22,576 bases of DNA from Ureibacillus thermophilus (GTDB lineage Bacteria; Bacillota; Bacilli; Bacillales_A; Planococcaceae), in the NCBI RefSeq assembly GCF_042657185.1, contig NZ_JBHSNN010000027.1; one strand, 5' to 3'. The position numbers and the translations under genes were made by a program. The notes below the pieces were generated by a model. That model did not search any database. It saw only the letters and a list, made by a program, of their open reading frames with translations, and was not told the DNA's origin. The first letter of the stretch is position 1. Every line of letters begins with the position of its first letter. Shown piece by piece: positions 1-7,066 of the stretch.

Positions 1-34
1 GGCTTCCCCCTGCGAGAGTAGGACGTCGCTTCGC
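1..34 (+). rRNA. rrf: 5S ribosomal RNA, 3' end (partial)
   Basis: The first bases contain the hallmark 5S 3' segment CCCCCTGCGAGAGTAGGACG, followed by the short closing-helix strand. The rest of the gene and the rRNA operon lie left of the window. The 3' end near base 34 is approximate because helix I cannot be closed without the 5' half. A strong terminator follows immediately, as expected for the end of an rRNA operon. Confidence 0.93.
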
Positions 35-41
35 AAGGATG

Positions 42-68
42 GCACCACTTTTTTAGTGGTGCTTTTTT
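42..68 (+). terminator. Rho-independent terminator of the rRNA operon
   Basis: An 8-bp perfect stem, GCACCACT (42-49) with AGTGGTGC (55-62), is followed by six T residues. It lies about eight bases after the presumed 5S 3' end. Confidence 0.92.
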
Positions 69-126
69 ATTTGTCGAAAAGCTTCCAACTACCAAGGACT
101 AAAATATCCTTCCCCTCCAAACATCC

Positions 127-291
127 TTAACGAAAAAACAGAACATAAATTATATATCCTAATACAATAGCAAGAATCAGTATCCCAGTCCCTTACCATC
201 CTAAACTTCCTACTAATTCTACAAGACTCCCATAAGAAGCCCGATTGATTGAAACATTTACGTTACCAGTAGGATTGTTATTCTTCGGTCT
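127..291 (-). pseudogene. Decayed small membrane-protein gene
   Basis: The spacer between the rRNA operon and yaaO (69-502) holds no intact gene. Read on the minus strand, 291 to 127 encodes a protein-like stretch: an NVNVSINRASYGSLVELVG segment, then a hydrophobic helix (GTGILILAIVLGYIIYVLF) and a natural TAA stop at 127-129. One in-frame TAA (193-195) interrupts it just before the helix, and a TGA blocks the frame upstream at 292-294. A second protein-like piece rich in K and W lies in another frame at about 295-390, as if a frameshift separated them. I do not recognise the family. The pattern suggests a small single-pass membrane protein that has lost function, but chance reading frames in AT-rich DNA are not excluded. 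Confidence 0.4.
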
Positions 292-449
292 TCAGGTAAT
301 TTTTTATCTCCCCCCATTTCATCTCCCACTTAAGTTTCATAATTTTATCATGAACTTCCAAACTTTGTGCCCAATCCCCTCTAGTTATTCAATCTTTTGC
401 TGTGGCACAGGAGTATAGGGAAATGATTTGATTTTTTTCATTCAAAAGA

Positions 450-477
450 TGAGTTTTTCTTTTAATACGTCTATAAT
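450..477 (+). promoter_or_regulatory. Candidate sigma-A promoter for yaaO-tmk
   Basis: A consensus -10 box TATAAT lies at 472-477. The -35 region is weak (TGAGTT at 450-455, spacing 16). Transcription from it would start near 484, which leaves a leader of about 20 bases carrying the G-rich Shine-Dalgarno at 494-501. This supports starting yaaO near 503 and not at the upstream TTG at 428. Confidence 0.5.
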
Positions 478-502
478 AAAAGTCAGTAGTACTGGGGGGA
501 GA

Positions 503-1927
503 ATGATGAGAATAGGACGGCCATTAGTAGAAATGCTGAAGGAATTTATGGAAAAACAGCCTACATCCTTTCATGTACCAGGACATAAAAATGGCATGAT
601 ATCGGGATTGCCAAAAGGTATACAGGGGGCACTTCCCTTTGATTTAACGGAATTGACGGGTCTTGATGATTTTCATCATCCCGAAGGAGCCATCTACGAA
701 GCGGAGAAGCTGCTGGCGGAAACCTATGGAGCTAATCGTAGCTTTTTTTTAGTGAATGGTTCAACTGTTGGAAATTTGGCGATGATTTACACCACATGTA
801 AACGGAATGAAAAAGTCATTGTGCAAAGAAATGCGCATAAATCCATTTTCCATGGTCTCCAATTAGTCGGTGCAAAACCCATTTATGTTTCTCCGGAATG
901 GGATGAAAAGAGCCGGACTGCTACTCATGTACCGTTATCCACTTTGAAAGAGGTATTATCCATTCATCGAGATGTCAAAGCCGTCATTTTGACTTCCCCA
1001 ACTTATTATGGTGCCGTATCGAAGGAATTAAAGGAGCAAATTGCATTATGCCATGAATTGGGGATTCCCGTGTTGGTGGATGAAGCTCATGGAGCGCATT
1101 TCACTGCAAGTAGACGATTTCCAGAATCGGCATTAGAAGTTGGGGCGGATATGGTTGTTCAATCGGCTCATAAAACGCTGCCGGCTATGACAATGGCTTC
1201 TTTTTTACATATAAAATCTAACCTTGTAGATAGCGAGCGGGTAAACCGTTATTTGCGTATGCTGCAATCCAGCAGTCCATCTTATTTGTTGCTTGCTTCA
1301 TTGGATGATGCAAGACATTATGTACAAACTTATTCCGAAGTGGATGCCAACTATTTGTTGGAAAAACGCAAACAATGGATTGAGGCGCTGCGTTCCATTC
1401 CATCACTGCAGGTCATTGAAATGGACGATCCGCTGAAAGTGCTTTTAAGAGTGCCGGGATATACGGGTTTTCAATTGAAAGAGGCGTTAGAAAAGCGGGG
1501 ACTTTATCCAGAATTAGCTGATCTCCATCAAGTATTATTGATTTTGCCTTTATTAAAACAAGGGCAAATCTTTTCTTTTGCAGACGCGAGAATTTCCATA
1601 AAAGAAGCGGTGCAATCGCTGAAAACAGCCGAGAAAATTAATATTTTGCCAACGACATTAAAAGAAATTCAGAAAATCTCCATTCCTGAATATTCCTTTG
1701 ATGAACTGGAAGAAATGAAGGTCGAGTGGATACCTTATGTGAGAGCCATTGGCAAAGTGTCGGCAAGCATGGTCATTCCGTATCCACCAGGCATTCCTTT
1801 ATTCATACCGGGAGAAAAGATTACCGTATCGAAGTTAAGCCAATTGGAGGAATTGATTGCAGCGGGCGCATCTTTTCAAGGAGATCATCGGCTGGAAGAA
1901 AAACTCCTTTGCGTCGTAAGGTCATAA
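503..1927 (+). CDS. yaaO: Orn/Lys/Arg decarboxylase family protein, YaaO-like
   Basis: This is a PLP-dependent fold-type I enzyme of the Orn/Lys/Arg decarboxylase family. Members remove the carboxyl group of basic amino acids to make polyamine precursors, but the substrate of YaaO itself is not well fixed. The 474-residue product begins with the family's N-terminal SFHVPGHKNG motif. It then shows VDEAHGAH, whose Asp (about D193) should contact the PLP ring nitrogen, and SAHKTL, whose Lys (about K224) should form the Schiff base. Length fits the roughly 480-residue family norm. The frame is open upstream to a TTG at 428, but the run of G at 494-499 and the TATAAT at 472-477 favour ATG 503 (or ATG 506, which has better spacing). 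tmk follows after 29 bases, so the two are probably cotranscribed. Confidence 0.93.
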   Translation: MMRIGRPLVEMLKEFMEKQPTSFHVPGHKNGMISGLPKGIQGALPFDLTELTGLDDFHHPEGAIYEAEKLLAETYGANRSFFLVNGSTVGNLAMIYTTCKRNEKVIVQRNAHKSIFHGLQLVGAKPIYVSPEWDEKSRTATHVPLSTLKEVLSIHRDVKAVILTSPTYYGAVSKELKEQIALCHELGIPVLVDEAHGAHFTASRRFPESALEVGADMVVQSAHKTLPAMTMASFLHIKSNLVDSERVNRYLRMLQSSSPSYLLLASLDDARHYVQTYSEVDANYLLEKRKQWIEALRSIPSLQVIEMDDPLKVLLRVPGYTGFQLKEALEKRGLYPELADLHQVLLILPLLKQGQIFSFADARISIKEAVQSLKTAEKINILPTTLKEIQKISIPEYSFDELEEMKVEWIPYVRAIGKVSASMVIPYPPGIPLFIPGEKITVSKLSQLEELIAAGASFQGDHRLEEKLLCVVRS

Positions 1928-1956
1928 TCAACTAAACATTATTGGAGGAATAGCTT

Positions 1957-2580
1957 GTGGGTTATTTGATTAGTTTTGAAGGCGGAGAAGGTTCAGGAAA
2001 AAGCACAGTCCTGAAAAAATTAGCCGATTATTTGAGTCAACAAGGGCATAAAGTAGTCTGTACTAGAGAGCCCGGCGGAATTGAAATAGCCGAACAGATT
2101 CGAAATATTATCTTAGATAAAAAGAATGTAAAGATGGATGCGAAAACAGAGGCTCTTTTATATGCGGCTGCAAGAAGACAGCATTTAGTGGAGAAAGTAA
2201 TTCCTGCATTAGAGAAGGGGAAAATTGTATTATGCGACCGGTATCTCGATAGCAGCCTTACGTACCAGGGATATGCAAGAGGCCTTGGAATTGAGGAAAT
2301 ACTATCAATCAACCAATTTGCCATCGATGGATATATGCCTCATTTAACATTGTTTTTAGATGTGCCTCCGGAAGTAGGATTAACAAGAATTCAAAAAGAC
2401 GATGAGCGGGAAGTAAATCGCTTGGATTTAGAGTCCATGGATTTCCATCGAAAAGTTCGTGAGGGGTACTATCAATTATTAGAGAGATTCCCTGAGAGAA
2501 TAAAAAAAATTAATGCAGAACACGATATCGAGACCGTATTTAAAGAAGTATTAAGCGCAGTGTTGAATTATATAAAATAA
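1957..2580 (+). CDS. tmk: Thymidylate kinase
   Basis: Tmk phosphorylates dTMP to dTDP with ATP in the cytoplasm, the step common to de novo and salvage dTTP synthesis. The 207-residue protein has the P-loop GGEGSGKST at residues 9-17, the dTMP-site DRYLDSS at 94-100, and a lid region near 147-165 rich in Asp, Glu and Arg. These match bacterial thymidylate kinases in order and spacing. The start is GTG 1957, set by the Shine-Dalgarno GGAGGA at 1944-1949. It is the second gene of the yaaO-tmk unit and ends at a clear terminator. No lesion or unusual residue is seen. Confidence 0.97.
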   Translation: MGYLISFEGGEGSGKSTVLKKLADYLSQQGHKVVCTREPGGIEIAEQIRNIILDKKNVKMDAKTEALLYAAARRQHLVEKVIPALEKGKIVLCDRYLDSSLTYQGYARGLGIEEILSINQFAIDGYMPHLTLFLDVPPEVGLTRIQKDDEREVNRLDLESMDFHRKVREGYYQLLERFPERIKKINAEHDIETVFKEVLSAVLNYIK

Positions 2581-2586
2581 CACGGG

Positions 2587-2626
2587 GGAAAGGCATTCTG
2601 TATAAGGCAGAATACTTTCCTTTTTT
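2587..2626 (+). terminator. Rho-independent terminator after tmk
   Basis: The arm GGAAAG-GC-ATTCTG pairs with CAGAAT-A-CTTTCC (ending at 2620) and is followed by six T residues. It closes the yaaO-tmk unit. The remaining spacer to darA (2627-2794) shows no gene. Confidence 0.85.
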
Positions 2627-2794
2627 AATTTTTCATGTTTTTCTTTATCTATCGAGGGAAATAATGGGGATACCGATTACAATGAAAGGAATTTTTCAGC
2701 TCGATTAGGGGCTTTGGAATAAGATGAAACATAATATGGGAATAAAGGATTTGCATTGTTCTGTAAGAAGGAAATGAAGCGAGCTTGGTTTATA

Positions 2795-2803
2795 TGATAT
2801 AAT
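2795..2803 (+). promoter_or_regulatory. Extended -10 promoter for darA-yaaR
   Basis: TGaTATAAT at 2795-2803 is an extended -10 element, which can work without a good -35 box; only the weak TGAAGC lies at the expected position (2775-2780). The predicted start near 2810 leaves about 20 bases of leader with a GGGAGTGAG Shine-Dalgarno before the darA ATG. Confidence 0.65.
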
Positions 2804-2831
2804 AAAAACACGAGAACTTGGGAGTGAGCGG

Positions 2832-3161
2832 ATGAAATTGATCATTGCTGTCATTCAAGACCAGGATAGCAATCGACTGTCGAATGCGTTGATGAAGCAA
2901 AATTATCGGGCGACGAAATTAGCTAGTACAGGGGGATTCCTGCGCTCAGGGAACACCACTTTTCTCATTGGCGTAGATGATCAAGACGTTTCGAAAGTGC
3001 TCGACATTATTCGCGATAATTGCCGGGCAAGAGAGCAAATGGTCACTCCTGTTTCACCTCTTGGAGGAAATGCGGATACGTACATTCCTTATCCTATCAA
3101 GGTGGAAGTTGGCGGTGCAACGGTGTTTGTATTGCCAATAGAAGCATATTACCATTTTTAA
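2832..3161 (+). CDS. darA: Cyclic-di-AMP receptor, PII-like
   Basis: DarA (YaaQ, PstA) is a trimeric PII-like protein that binds the essential second messenger cyclic di-AMP, which in Firmicutes governs potassium, osmolyte and cell-wall homeostasis. Its downstream partners are not fully known. The 109-residue length equals that of B. subtilis DarA. The signature TKLASTGGFLRSGNTTFLIG (residues about 28-47) and the C-terminal PYPIKVEVGGATVFVLP block are both present. The ATG at 2832 is preceded by a GGGAG ribosome-binding site. yaaR follows after 32 bases with no terminator between, so they probably form a two-gene unit. Confidence 0.96.
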   Translation: MKLIIAVIQDQDSNRLSNALMKQNYRATKLASTGGFLRSGNTTFLIGVDDQDVSKVLDIIRDNCRAREQMVTPVSPLGGNADTYIPYPIKVEVGGATVFVLPIEAYYHF

Positions 3162-3193
3162 TAAAAACTAATGCCAAGTAGGGGCTGAAGAAA

Positions 3194-3634
3194 GTGAAAA
3201 TTAACCAAGATATACGGGTAGGAATAAAAACTAATTTACCTGAAATCAACCAGCAAACCGAGACAAATAACCGTTTTGGGGAGCTAGTTTTCAAGCAAGG
3301 GCAAAAATTGCAAAACGAGCAGTTGACGCGGTTGTTAGGAGATATTTCAACTGCCGGAGACCGGGTGGCAAGATCTAGAAACTTGCGCGATTTAGCTCGA
3401 TTTAAAATGCTCGTGAAGCGTTTCTTGCAAGAAGCTGTTGAATATGGTCTTGAGCTGAAACAGTCCCACACTTGGAACCGATTTGGGGAAGGTAGAAGGC
3501 TGAAAATCATTAAAACGATTGACGACCGATTAGTAGAACTGGCTCAAGATATTTTAGACGAAGAAAAAGATACGATTGAATTGCTTGATAAAATCGGCGA
3601 AATTAAAGGTTTATTAATTAATTTATATATGTAA
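3194..3634 (+). CDS. yaaR: YaaR family protein (DUF327)
   Basis: The 146-residue product matches the conserved YaaR/DUF327 family by size, context and its all-helical, charged composition. It contains an RLLGDISTAGDRVARSRN segment and a central RYKxLVKxFL-like helix (here RFKMLVKRFL). No membrane segment or signal peptide is seen. The family sits next to darA in many Bacillales, which hints at a link to cyclic-di-AMP biology, but its molecular function is not established. Start is GTG 3194, preceded by AGGGG nine bases upstream, a modest ribosome-binding site. A terminator follows three bases after the stop codon. Confidence 0.9.
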   Translation: MKINQDIRVGIKTNLPEINQQTETNNRFGELVFKQGQKLQNEQLTRLLGDISTAGDRVARSRNLRDLARFKMLVKRFLQEAVEYGLELKQSHTWNRFGEGRRLKIIKTIDDRLVELAQDILDEEKDTIELLDKIGEIKGLLINLYM

Positions 3635-3636
3635 AA

Positions 3637-3675
3637 CCCGTGTCTTTACCCTTTTTAATAGACACGGGATTTTTT
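3637..3675 (+). terminator. Rho-independent terminator after yaaR
   Basis: A 9-bp perfect stem, CCCGTGTCT (3637-3645) with AGACACGGG (3660-3668), is followed by ATTTTTT. It separates darA-yaaR from holB-ricT-yabA. No clear promoter is visible in the 43 bases before holB, so holB may depend on read-through or on an atypical promoter. Confidence 0.92.
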
Positions 3676-3718
3676 CTAAAGAAAATCATCATCTTGAACG
3701 AAGAAAAGGTGAATGGAA

Positions 3719-4723
3719 ATGCTTGAAACAGTAGATGAACTTAAAAAACTGCAGCCCATCGTAATGAAACAATTGCAAATGATTTTTGAAAAAGGTCGGA
3801 TTGCTCATGCGTATATTTTTGAAGGGGAAAAAGGAACGGGCAAAAAAGAAATAGCAAAGTTTTTTATAAAATTAATGCTATGTCTGAATCCGTCGAAAAA
3901 TGTTCCATGTGAAACATGCAGAAATTGTAAACGTGTCGAATCAGGAAACCATCCAAATGTTTTGCATATTGAACCGGACGGCCAATACATTAAAGTAGAG
4001 CAGATTCGGGATTTAATATCGACGATGACCAAAACGGGTTTAGAAGAAGGAAGAAAAATTTATGTCATTCATCAAGCGGATAAAATGAATGTTGCTGCCA
4101 GCAATACGCTGTTAAAATTTTTAGAAGAACCGGATGGACAAGTAACTGCAATCCTTTTAACAGAGCAATATCAATCGATACTACCGACCATTCAATCCCG
4201 CTGTCAGCACATTAAGTTTTCAAATATTCCAAAAGAATTTTTAATTCAACAGTTGCAGGAGCATGGATTAACCTTTTCCATGGCTTCCACAGTCAGCCAA
4301 GTGACCAATAGCGTAGAAAAAGGCCTTGCTTTAGCCCAAGATGAGCAGTTTGCACTAGCGAGAAAAACAGTGTTAAAATTAGTGGAGACTGTCAGAAAGA
4401 ATGTCAACGAAGCCTTGTTAATCGTATACGATGAATGGCTTCCAAATGTGAAGGAAAAAAGCGATTTAGAACTCAGTCTTGATTTACTTCTGTTAGCTTA
4501 TCGTGATATTGTAGCAATAAAAGCAAATCCTGAAAGTCCTTGCACTTATCCGGATATGATTCAAACATGGAAAGAAATAGCCTTATCTTCAACATTTGAA
4601 CAGTTGTCCAATCAAATGCAGGCAATATTACAAGCAAGACAAAATATCGGTCGCAATATGAATCGTACGCTTTTAATGGAACAGCTAATGCTGAAATTGC
4701 AGGAGGGGTATTCCTTTGTATAA
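3719..4723 (+). CDS. holB: DNA polymerase III subunit delta prime
   Basis: HolB is the delta-prime subunit of the clamp-loader complex, which with delta and tau/gamma places the beta clamp on primed DNA. The 334-residue protein has a P-loop-like GEKGTGKKE at about residues 36-44. A four-cysteine zinc site follows (C55, C64, C67, C70; PCETCRNCKRVESGNHP), then the conserved NTLLKFLEEP. A Shine-Dalgarno AAAGGTGA ends at 3712, directly against an ATG at 3713 but about seven bases from ATG 3719, so 3719 is the better start. Its 3' end overlaps the ricT start by eight bases, indicating translational coupling. Confidence 0.94.
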   Translation: MLETVDELKKLQPIVMKQLQMIFEKGRIAHAYIFEGEKGTGKKEIAKFFIKLMLCLNPSKNVPCETCRNCKRVESGNHPNVLHIEPDGQYIKVEQIRDLISTMTKTGLEEGRKIYVIHQADKMNVAASNTLLKFLEEPDGQVTAILLTEQYQSILPTIQSRCQHIKFSNIPKEFLIQQLQEHGLTFSMASTVSQVTNSVEKGLALAQDEQFALARKTVLKLVETVRKNVNEALLIVYDEWLPNVKEKSDLELSLDLLLLAYRDIVAIKANPESPCTYPDMIQTWKEIALSSTFEQLSNQMQAILQARQNIGRNMNRTLLMEQLMLKLQEGYSFV

Positions 4724-5531
4724 TGTGGTAGGAGTCCGCTTTAAACGGGCGGGTAAAATATATTATTTCGACCCTGGAGAATATCAATTGGAGAAAGACC
4801 AATATGTCATTGTTGAGACAGCTCGAGGGGTCGAATATGGAAAAATTGTTATTCCGATGAGACAAGTTGGTGAAAATGATGTTGTATTGCCGTTAAAGCA
4901 AGTGCTGCGGCCTGCAACAGATCGGGACAAAATCCAAGTGGAAGAAAATAAAGCAGAAGCTAGACGTGCTTTTGATATTGCCAATGTCAAAATTGCGGAG
5001 CATCAACTTGAGATGAAACTAGTAGATGTGGAATATACATTTGACCGAAATAAAGTCATTTTTTATTTTACAGCAGAGGGAAGAGTCGATTTCCGCGAGC
5101 TGGTAAAAGATTTAGCGGCGATTTTCCGGACTCGCATTGAACTCCGGCAAATTGGTGTACGCGATGAGGCAAAGCTGCTTGGGGGTATTGGGCCTTGCGG
5201 ACGAATGCTATGCTGTTCAACATTTCTTGGGGATTTTGATCCGGTCTCCATTAAAATGGCAAAAGATCAAAATTTATCACTGAATCCGACAAAAATATCA
5301 GGGCTTTGTGGCCGTCTTATGTGTTGCTTAAAATATGAAAATGACGATTATGAAACGGCAAAAGATGGCATGCCTGATATTGGCGAGACAACAATTACTC
5401 CCGATGGCGTCGGAACGGTTGTTGGAATCAATGTGCTGGAAAGGGTTGTCCAAGTCTATTTGGAAGAGCTGGAACGCACGGCTGAATATACATTGGAGGA
5501 AATTCTTGAGTGCGAAAAGAATCTGATATAG
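4716..5531 (+). CDS. ricT: RicT (YaaT), PSP1-domain regulatory protein
   Basis: RicT forms a complex with RicA and RicF that carries iron-sulfur clusters, promotes RNase Y-dependent mRNA maturation, and in B. subtilis speeds Spo0A phosphorylation for sporulation and biofilm formation. The 271-residue protein starts YNVVGVRFKRAGKIYYFDPG, typical of the family. It keeps the six clustered cysteines: C161, C166, C167 (GPCGRMLCC) and C198, C203, C204 (GLCGRLMCC). The start is TTG 4716, inside the last codons of holB, supported by AGGAGGGG at 4701-4708. A TTG start with a near-perfect ribosome-binding site inside an upstream gene suggests coupled expression. ricA and ricF are not in the window. Confidence 0.96.
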   Translation: MYNVVGVRFKRAGKIYYFDPGEYQLEKDQYVIVETARGVEYGKIVIPMRQVGENDVVLPLKQVLRPATDRDKIQVEENKAEARRAFDIANVKIAEHQLEMKLVDVEYTFDRNKVIFYFTAEGRVDFRELVKDLAAIFRTRIELRQIGVRDEAKLLGGIGPCGRMLCCSTFLGDFDPVSIKMAKDQNLSLNPTKISGLCGRLMCCLKYENDDYETAKDGMPDIGETTITPDGVGTVVGINVLERVVQVYLEELERTAEYTLEEILECEKNLI

Positions 5532-5555
5532 ATTAAAACTAATGGGGTGGCTTGG

Positions 5556-5903
5556 TTGAGGGACCGAAATTTTTTAGATGCTATAATGGAATTTGAACAG
5601 CAACTAGAAACATTACAACAGCAGTTTAACGAAATCAAAAAATCTGTTGCGCACATGGTAGAAGAGTATCAGTCACTTCAACTAGAAAATTATCATCTCA
5701 GAAGACGATTGGAAGAATTGACAAAAGCAGCAGAAACTACTGAACAAGGTGAAAAGAAAAGCTATTTAGATATTGGAGAAGGCTATGATAACTTAGCCCG
5801 GCTTTATCAGGAAGGATTTCACGTATGTAATGTGCATTTTGGCAGTTCCCGTAAAGGGGAAGACTGTTTATTTTGTCTGGCGTTTTTTAATAAAAATGTG
5901 TAA
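5556..5903 (+). CDS. yabA: Replication initiation control protein YabA
   Basis: YabA binds both DnaA and the sliding clamp DnaN and prevents over-initiation of replication. The 115-residue product has the expected layout: an N-terminal leucine- and glutamine-rich coiled coil (residues about 8-60), a linker, and a C-terminal zinc module with H89, C91, C104 and C107 (FHVCNVHFG...CLFC), preceded by DIGEGYDNLARLYQEG. I chose TTG 5556 because GGGGTGG (5544-5550) sits at the right distance and the resulting N-terminus matches B. subtilis YabA in length. The in-frame GTG 5547 lies inside that Shine-Dalgarno. It is the last gene of holB-ricT-yabA. Confidence 0.93.
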   Translation: MRDRNFLDAIMEFEQQLETLQQQFNEIKKSVAHMVEEYQSLQLENYHLRRRLEELTKAAETTEQGEKKSYLDIGEGYDNLARLYQEGFHVCNVHFGSSRKGEDCLFCLAFFNKNV

Positions 5904-5905
5904 GA

Positions 5906-6043
5906 AAAGGGGTCGTCTGAAATTTATGTTGAGACGGCCCCTTTCCGACGAGATAGAGGAAACTTGTTTCAACTATCGCAGTAGAAAATTACTATAAGAA
6001 AGTAGTTGTCTAGAAAAAGTTTTGTCTTTCTAGACACCCCCTT
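5906..6043 (+). repeat. Composite two-hairpin repeat element, copy 1
   Basis: Between yabA and trmN6 there is a hairpin at 5906-5944 (AAAGGGG and a GTCT arm pairing with AGAC and CCCCTTT) that can end the yabA transcript. A middle part follows: GACGA (5947), a GATAG:CTATC stem (5952-5956 with 5973-5977), GCAG, and ATTACTATAAGAA (5988-6000). A second hairpin, TGTCTAGAAA with TTTCTAGACA (6007-6036), is followed by a C/T-rich tract. The same order of parts recurs after ctc at 22328-22516. The arrangement suggests a dispersed repeat that brings its own terminators. Confidence 0.6.
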
Positions 6044-6069
6044 TTATTTTCATGAAGAGGAGTGTAGAC

Positions 6070-6819
6070 GTGGAAAGTTGGTTAAAGGATGATGAGCGGC
6101 TGGATTATTTGTTGGCCGAAGATTTGCGGATTATTCAAAGCCCTTCCGTTTTTGCCTTTTCTTTAGATGCCGTATTACTGGCGAAGTTTGCAAGCATTCC
6201 TATTTCCAGGGGGCAGATTGTGGATTTATGCTCTGGAAACGGGGTTATACCCTTGTTTTTAAGCACCCGCACAAAAGCAAAAATCATTGGGGTGGAAATT
6301 CAGGAGCGGCTGTATGATATGGCTGTACGAAGCATCCATTACAATGGATTGGAAGAGCAAATTCAAATGATTCATGGGGATGTAAAGGAAGTGCCACCAC
6401 TTCTTGGCATTGAAAAATATGATACAGTGACATGCAATCCGCCTTATTTTTTAGATTTACAATCCAGCGATAAAAATTTAAACGAACATTTTACGATTGC
6501 CCGACATGAAGTGATGCTTACATTGGATGAAGCGGTCCATGTGGCAAGCCGATTATTGAAACAAGGCGGCAAAGCAGCCTTTGTACATAGACCTGGGAGA
6601 CTTTTAGACATTATCACTTCCATGAGAAATCATCGATTAGAACCAAAAAGAATCCGCTTCATCTATCCGAAAATGGGGAAAGAGGCGAATATGCTGTTAA
6701 TTGAAGGAATCAAAGATGGCAAGCCGGATTTAAAAATTTTGCCTCCGCTGTATGTATATGACGACGATAATCAGTATACAGCTGAAATGAGAGAAATATT
6801 GTATGGAGAAAAAGGATAA
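6070..6819 (+). CDS. yabB: tRNA1(Val) (adenine(37)-N6)-methyltransferase family protein
   Basis: This is a class I SAM-dependent methyltransferase of the TrmN6/YabB family; E. coli TrmN6 methylates adenine 37 of tRNA-Val. The 249-residue protein shows the SAM-binding VDLCSGNGVIPLFL segment and the catalytic NPPYF motif of N6-adenine methyltransferases, followed by the HRPGRLLDI and IRFIYPKMGKEANMLL blocks. The best start is GTG 6070, because AGGAG at 6058-6062 lies seven bases upstream. The longer frame from ATG 6052 would contain that Shine-Dalgarno. It overlaps yazA by 17 bases, and with rsmI forms a tight translation-apparatus modification unit. The exact tRNA substrate in Bacillales is inferred from homologues. 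Confidence 0.93.
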   Translation: MESWLKDDERLDYLLAEDLRIIQSPSVFAFSLDAVLLAKFASIPISRGQIVDLCSGNGVIPLFLSTRTKAKIIGVEIQERLYDMAVRSIHYNGLEEQIQMIHGDVKEVPPLLGIEKYDTVTCNPPYFLDLQSSDKNLNEHFTIARHEVMLTLDEAVHVASRLLKQGGKAAFVHRPGRLLDIITSMRNHRLEPKRIRFIYPKMGKEANMLLIEGIKDGKPDLKILPPLYVYDDDNQYTAEMREILYGEKG

Positions 6820-7066
6820 ACATTATTTTTATGTACTTGAATGCGCGGATTCCTCTTTCTATGCAGGATACACCAACGATTTGGAGCGAAGGGTGAATCA
6901 GCATAATGCAGGCAAGGGAGCAAAATATACGAGGGCAAAGCGGCCGGTAAAGTGCATCTATTATGAAATTTATGAAACAAAAGAGGAAGCCATGCGGGCA
7001 GAATATGGGTTTAAACAATTAAAACGTAGCGAAAAAATGAAATATATTCGGGAGAGAAAAACATGA
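6803..7066 (+). CDS. yazA: GIY-YIG nuclease-domain protein YazA
   Basis: The 87-residue protein is a stand-alone GIY-YIG domain of the UPF0213/YazA type, related to SLX1-like and UvrC nucleases. The GIY element appears as YVLEC (10-14) and the YIG element as YAGYTNDLERRV (20-31), followed by HNAGKGAKYTRAKRPVK and a conserved Glu near residue 67 (RAEYGFKQLKR) that would bind the metal ion. Function in the cell is not established. It overlaps the 3' end of trmN6 and shares an ATGA with rsmI, so the three genes are translationally coupled. Its own Shine-Dalgarno is weak. Confidence 0.93.
   Translation: MEKKDKHYFYVLECADSSFYAGYTNDLERRVNQHNAGKGAKYTRAKRPVKCIYYEIYETKEEAMRAEYGFKQLKRSEKMKYIRERKT

Noticed and set aside
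72..78. TGTCGAA (Spo0A-box-like) words outside abrB, at 72-78, 8584-8590 (minus) and about 18050
   Set aside because: Single 7-mers without a partner box or a suitable promoter; expected by chance in this much AT-rich DNA.
428..502. N-terminal extension of yaaO from TTG 428
   Set aside because: It spans a TATAAT box and ends at a G-rich Shine-Dalgarno; the extra 25 residues are not family-like.
3097..3510. 137-codon minus-strand frame opposite darA-yaaR
   Set aside because: A shadow of two well-supported conserved genes; it has no initiation signals of its own.
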